This document shows positions 5,797-6,131 of a stretch of 6,131 nt of DNA, in pieces (within the stretch, counting starts at the first letter, position 1; each line of letters begins with the position of its first letter). Source of the DNA: Thermomicrobiales bacterium. Its GTDB lineage: Bacteria > Chloroflexota > Chloroflexia > Thermomicrobiales > UBA6265. Both the position numbers and the translations under genes were made by a program. Under the pieces are notes generated by a model. The model was not told the origin of the DNA. It made no database searches and saw only the letters and a list, made by a program, of their open reading frames with translations. The DNA lies in assembly GCA_020847015.1 (NCBI GenBank), contig JADLCW010000505.1, positions 1 through 6,131 of the forward strand, given 5' to 3'.

Positions 5797-5817
5797 ATAC
5801 TTTCCTTTGGGAAGTAT
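5797..5817. promoter_or_regulatory. AT-rich palindrome, candidate operator between GMC oxidoreductase and DUF1684 genes
   Basis: The half-sites ATACTTTCC (5797-5805) and GGGAAGTAT (5809-5817) are inverted around TTT; 8 of 9 positions are complementary. This AT-rich element stands out in GC-rich DNA. It lacks a following T-run on either strand and is therefore not a typical terminator. The ATACTT/AAGTAT arms resemble sites bound by dimeric winged-helix repressors such as HxlR-family proteins, but that link is an inference. No regulator gene is visible in the window. Confidence 0.45.
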
Positions 5818-5827
5818 AACCAGCGCG

Positions 5828-6131
5828 TCAAATCGGGGCGCCTGCGGTCGTCTCGGCCAGGAGCGACCCCATGCCGTGCTGCGCGCGCAGTCGGTCTCCC
5901 ACCCGCAAGGCCTGCGCGGCGATCGTCAGCGCGGGGTTGACCGCCGTCGAGGAAGGAAAAAACCCGGCGTCGACCACGTACAGATTGTCTACTTCGTGCG
6001 CCTTGCAGAACGGGTCCAGCACGGAGGTGTCGGGATCGGCCCCGAACCGCATCGTGCCGCACTGGTGAGAGTTGGTTTCGATGCCCATCCGCCGATCGAG
6101 CAGCACCGGGTAGCCAGCGCGCCGCAGCGCC
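5828..6131 (-). CDS. GMC-family FAD-dependent oxidoreductase, C-terminal end (partial, 5' part beyond window)
   Basis: The frame is open from the window edge to a TGA at 5830..5828 and encodes the last 100 residues of a glucose-methanol-choline oxidoreductase. These are FAD enzymes that oxidise alcohols, sugars or sterols. The GMC C-terminal domain is clear: NSHQCGTMRFGADPDTSVLD, then HEVDNLYVVDAGFFPSSTAV and NPALTIAAQALRVGD. The His in SHQCGT (codon 6067..6065) and the Asn in AVNPAL (codon 5938..5936) occupy the usual catalytic His/Asn pair positions, as in choline oxidase-type members. The tail after RVGDRL is short. The FAD-binding N-terminal half is outside the window, so substrate class and whether it is secreted cannot be judged. 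A GTG at 6106 could look like a start but lies inside the conserved domain; the reading continues upstream as RRAGYP. Confidence 0.93.
   Translation of the reverse strand, partial: ALRRAGYPVLLDRRMGIETNSHQCGTMRFGADPDTSVLDPFCKAHEVDNLYVVDAGFFPSSTAVNPALTIAAQALRVGDRLRAQHGMGSLLAETTAGAPI

Noticed and set aside
5818..5831. TATACT and TTGACG on the minus strand as a promoter for the DUF1684 gene
   Set aside because: The boxes are only 7 bases apart, far from the needed 16-18, so they cannot work as a pair.
1..6131. CRISPR arrays, tRNA or rRNA genes, insertion sequences, phage or toxin-antitoxin genes
   Set aside because: No regularly spaced repeats, transposase motifs, cloverleaf-like segments or toxin/antitoxin families were seen on either strand.

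Overview
The window is GC-rich (roughly two thirds G+C by eye) and bacterial, with strong G/C preference at third codon positions and short intergenic gaps. Gene content and style (zinc-ribbon/PQQ-repeat membrane protein, Pro/Thr-rich lipoprotein, GMC oxidoreductase, DUF1684 protein) suggest a Chloroflexota bacterium, perhaps class Thermomicrobia. That assignment is an inference from style, not from a marker gene.

Left part (1-2441, minus strand): three genes read leftwards and are probably one transcription unit. A polyprenyl-phosphate-type GT2 glycosyltransferase comes first (2441..1362), then a class I SAM methyltransferase (1303..647). Third is the N-terminal part of a protein with a four-cysteine zinc ribbon, about three membrane helices and the beginning of a PQQ-like beta-propeller (582..1, cut by the window edge). 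A well-spaced sigma-70-like promoter candidate (2524..2496) precedes the glycosyltransferase.

Middle part (2553-4579, plus strand): diverging from that unit is a small secreted lipoprotein with a lipobox at LLAAC and one C-terminal domain (2606..3223). It is followed by a PLP-dependent trans-sulfuration enzyme of the cystathionine beta-lyase (MetC-like) type (3389..4579), which has its own candidate -10 box and a leader hairpin.

Right part (4580-6131): a 229-base gap holds a candidate promoter, a direct repeat and three consecutive GC-rich hairpins. It leads into a small tryptophan-rich protein of unknown function (4809..5198, plus). This gene converges, with only 7 bases between stop codons, on a DUF1684 protein (5751..5206, minus). 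Upstream of DUF1684 on the same strand is the C-terminal end of a GMC-family flavin oxidoreductase (6131..5828, cut by the window edge). An AT-rich near-perfect palindrome sits between these two and looks like a regulator site.

The genes seem to form several small independent units: cell-envelope glycan/lipid modification on the left, sulfur amino-acid metabolism in the middle, and an oxidoreductase/DUF1684 pair on the right. I see no CRISPR array, transposase, tRNA, rRNA or obvious defence system, and no strong evidence of a wholly new system. The least explained items are the zinc-ribbon/PQQ protein, the hairpin cluster with its Trp-rich gene, and the palindrome.
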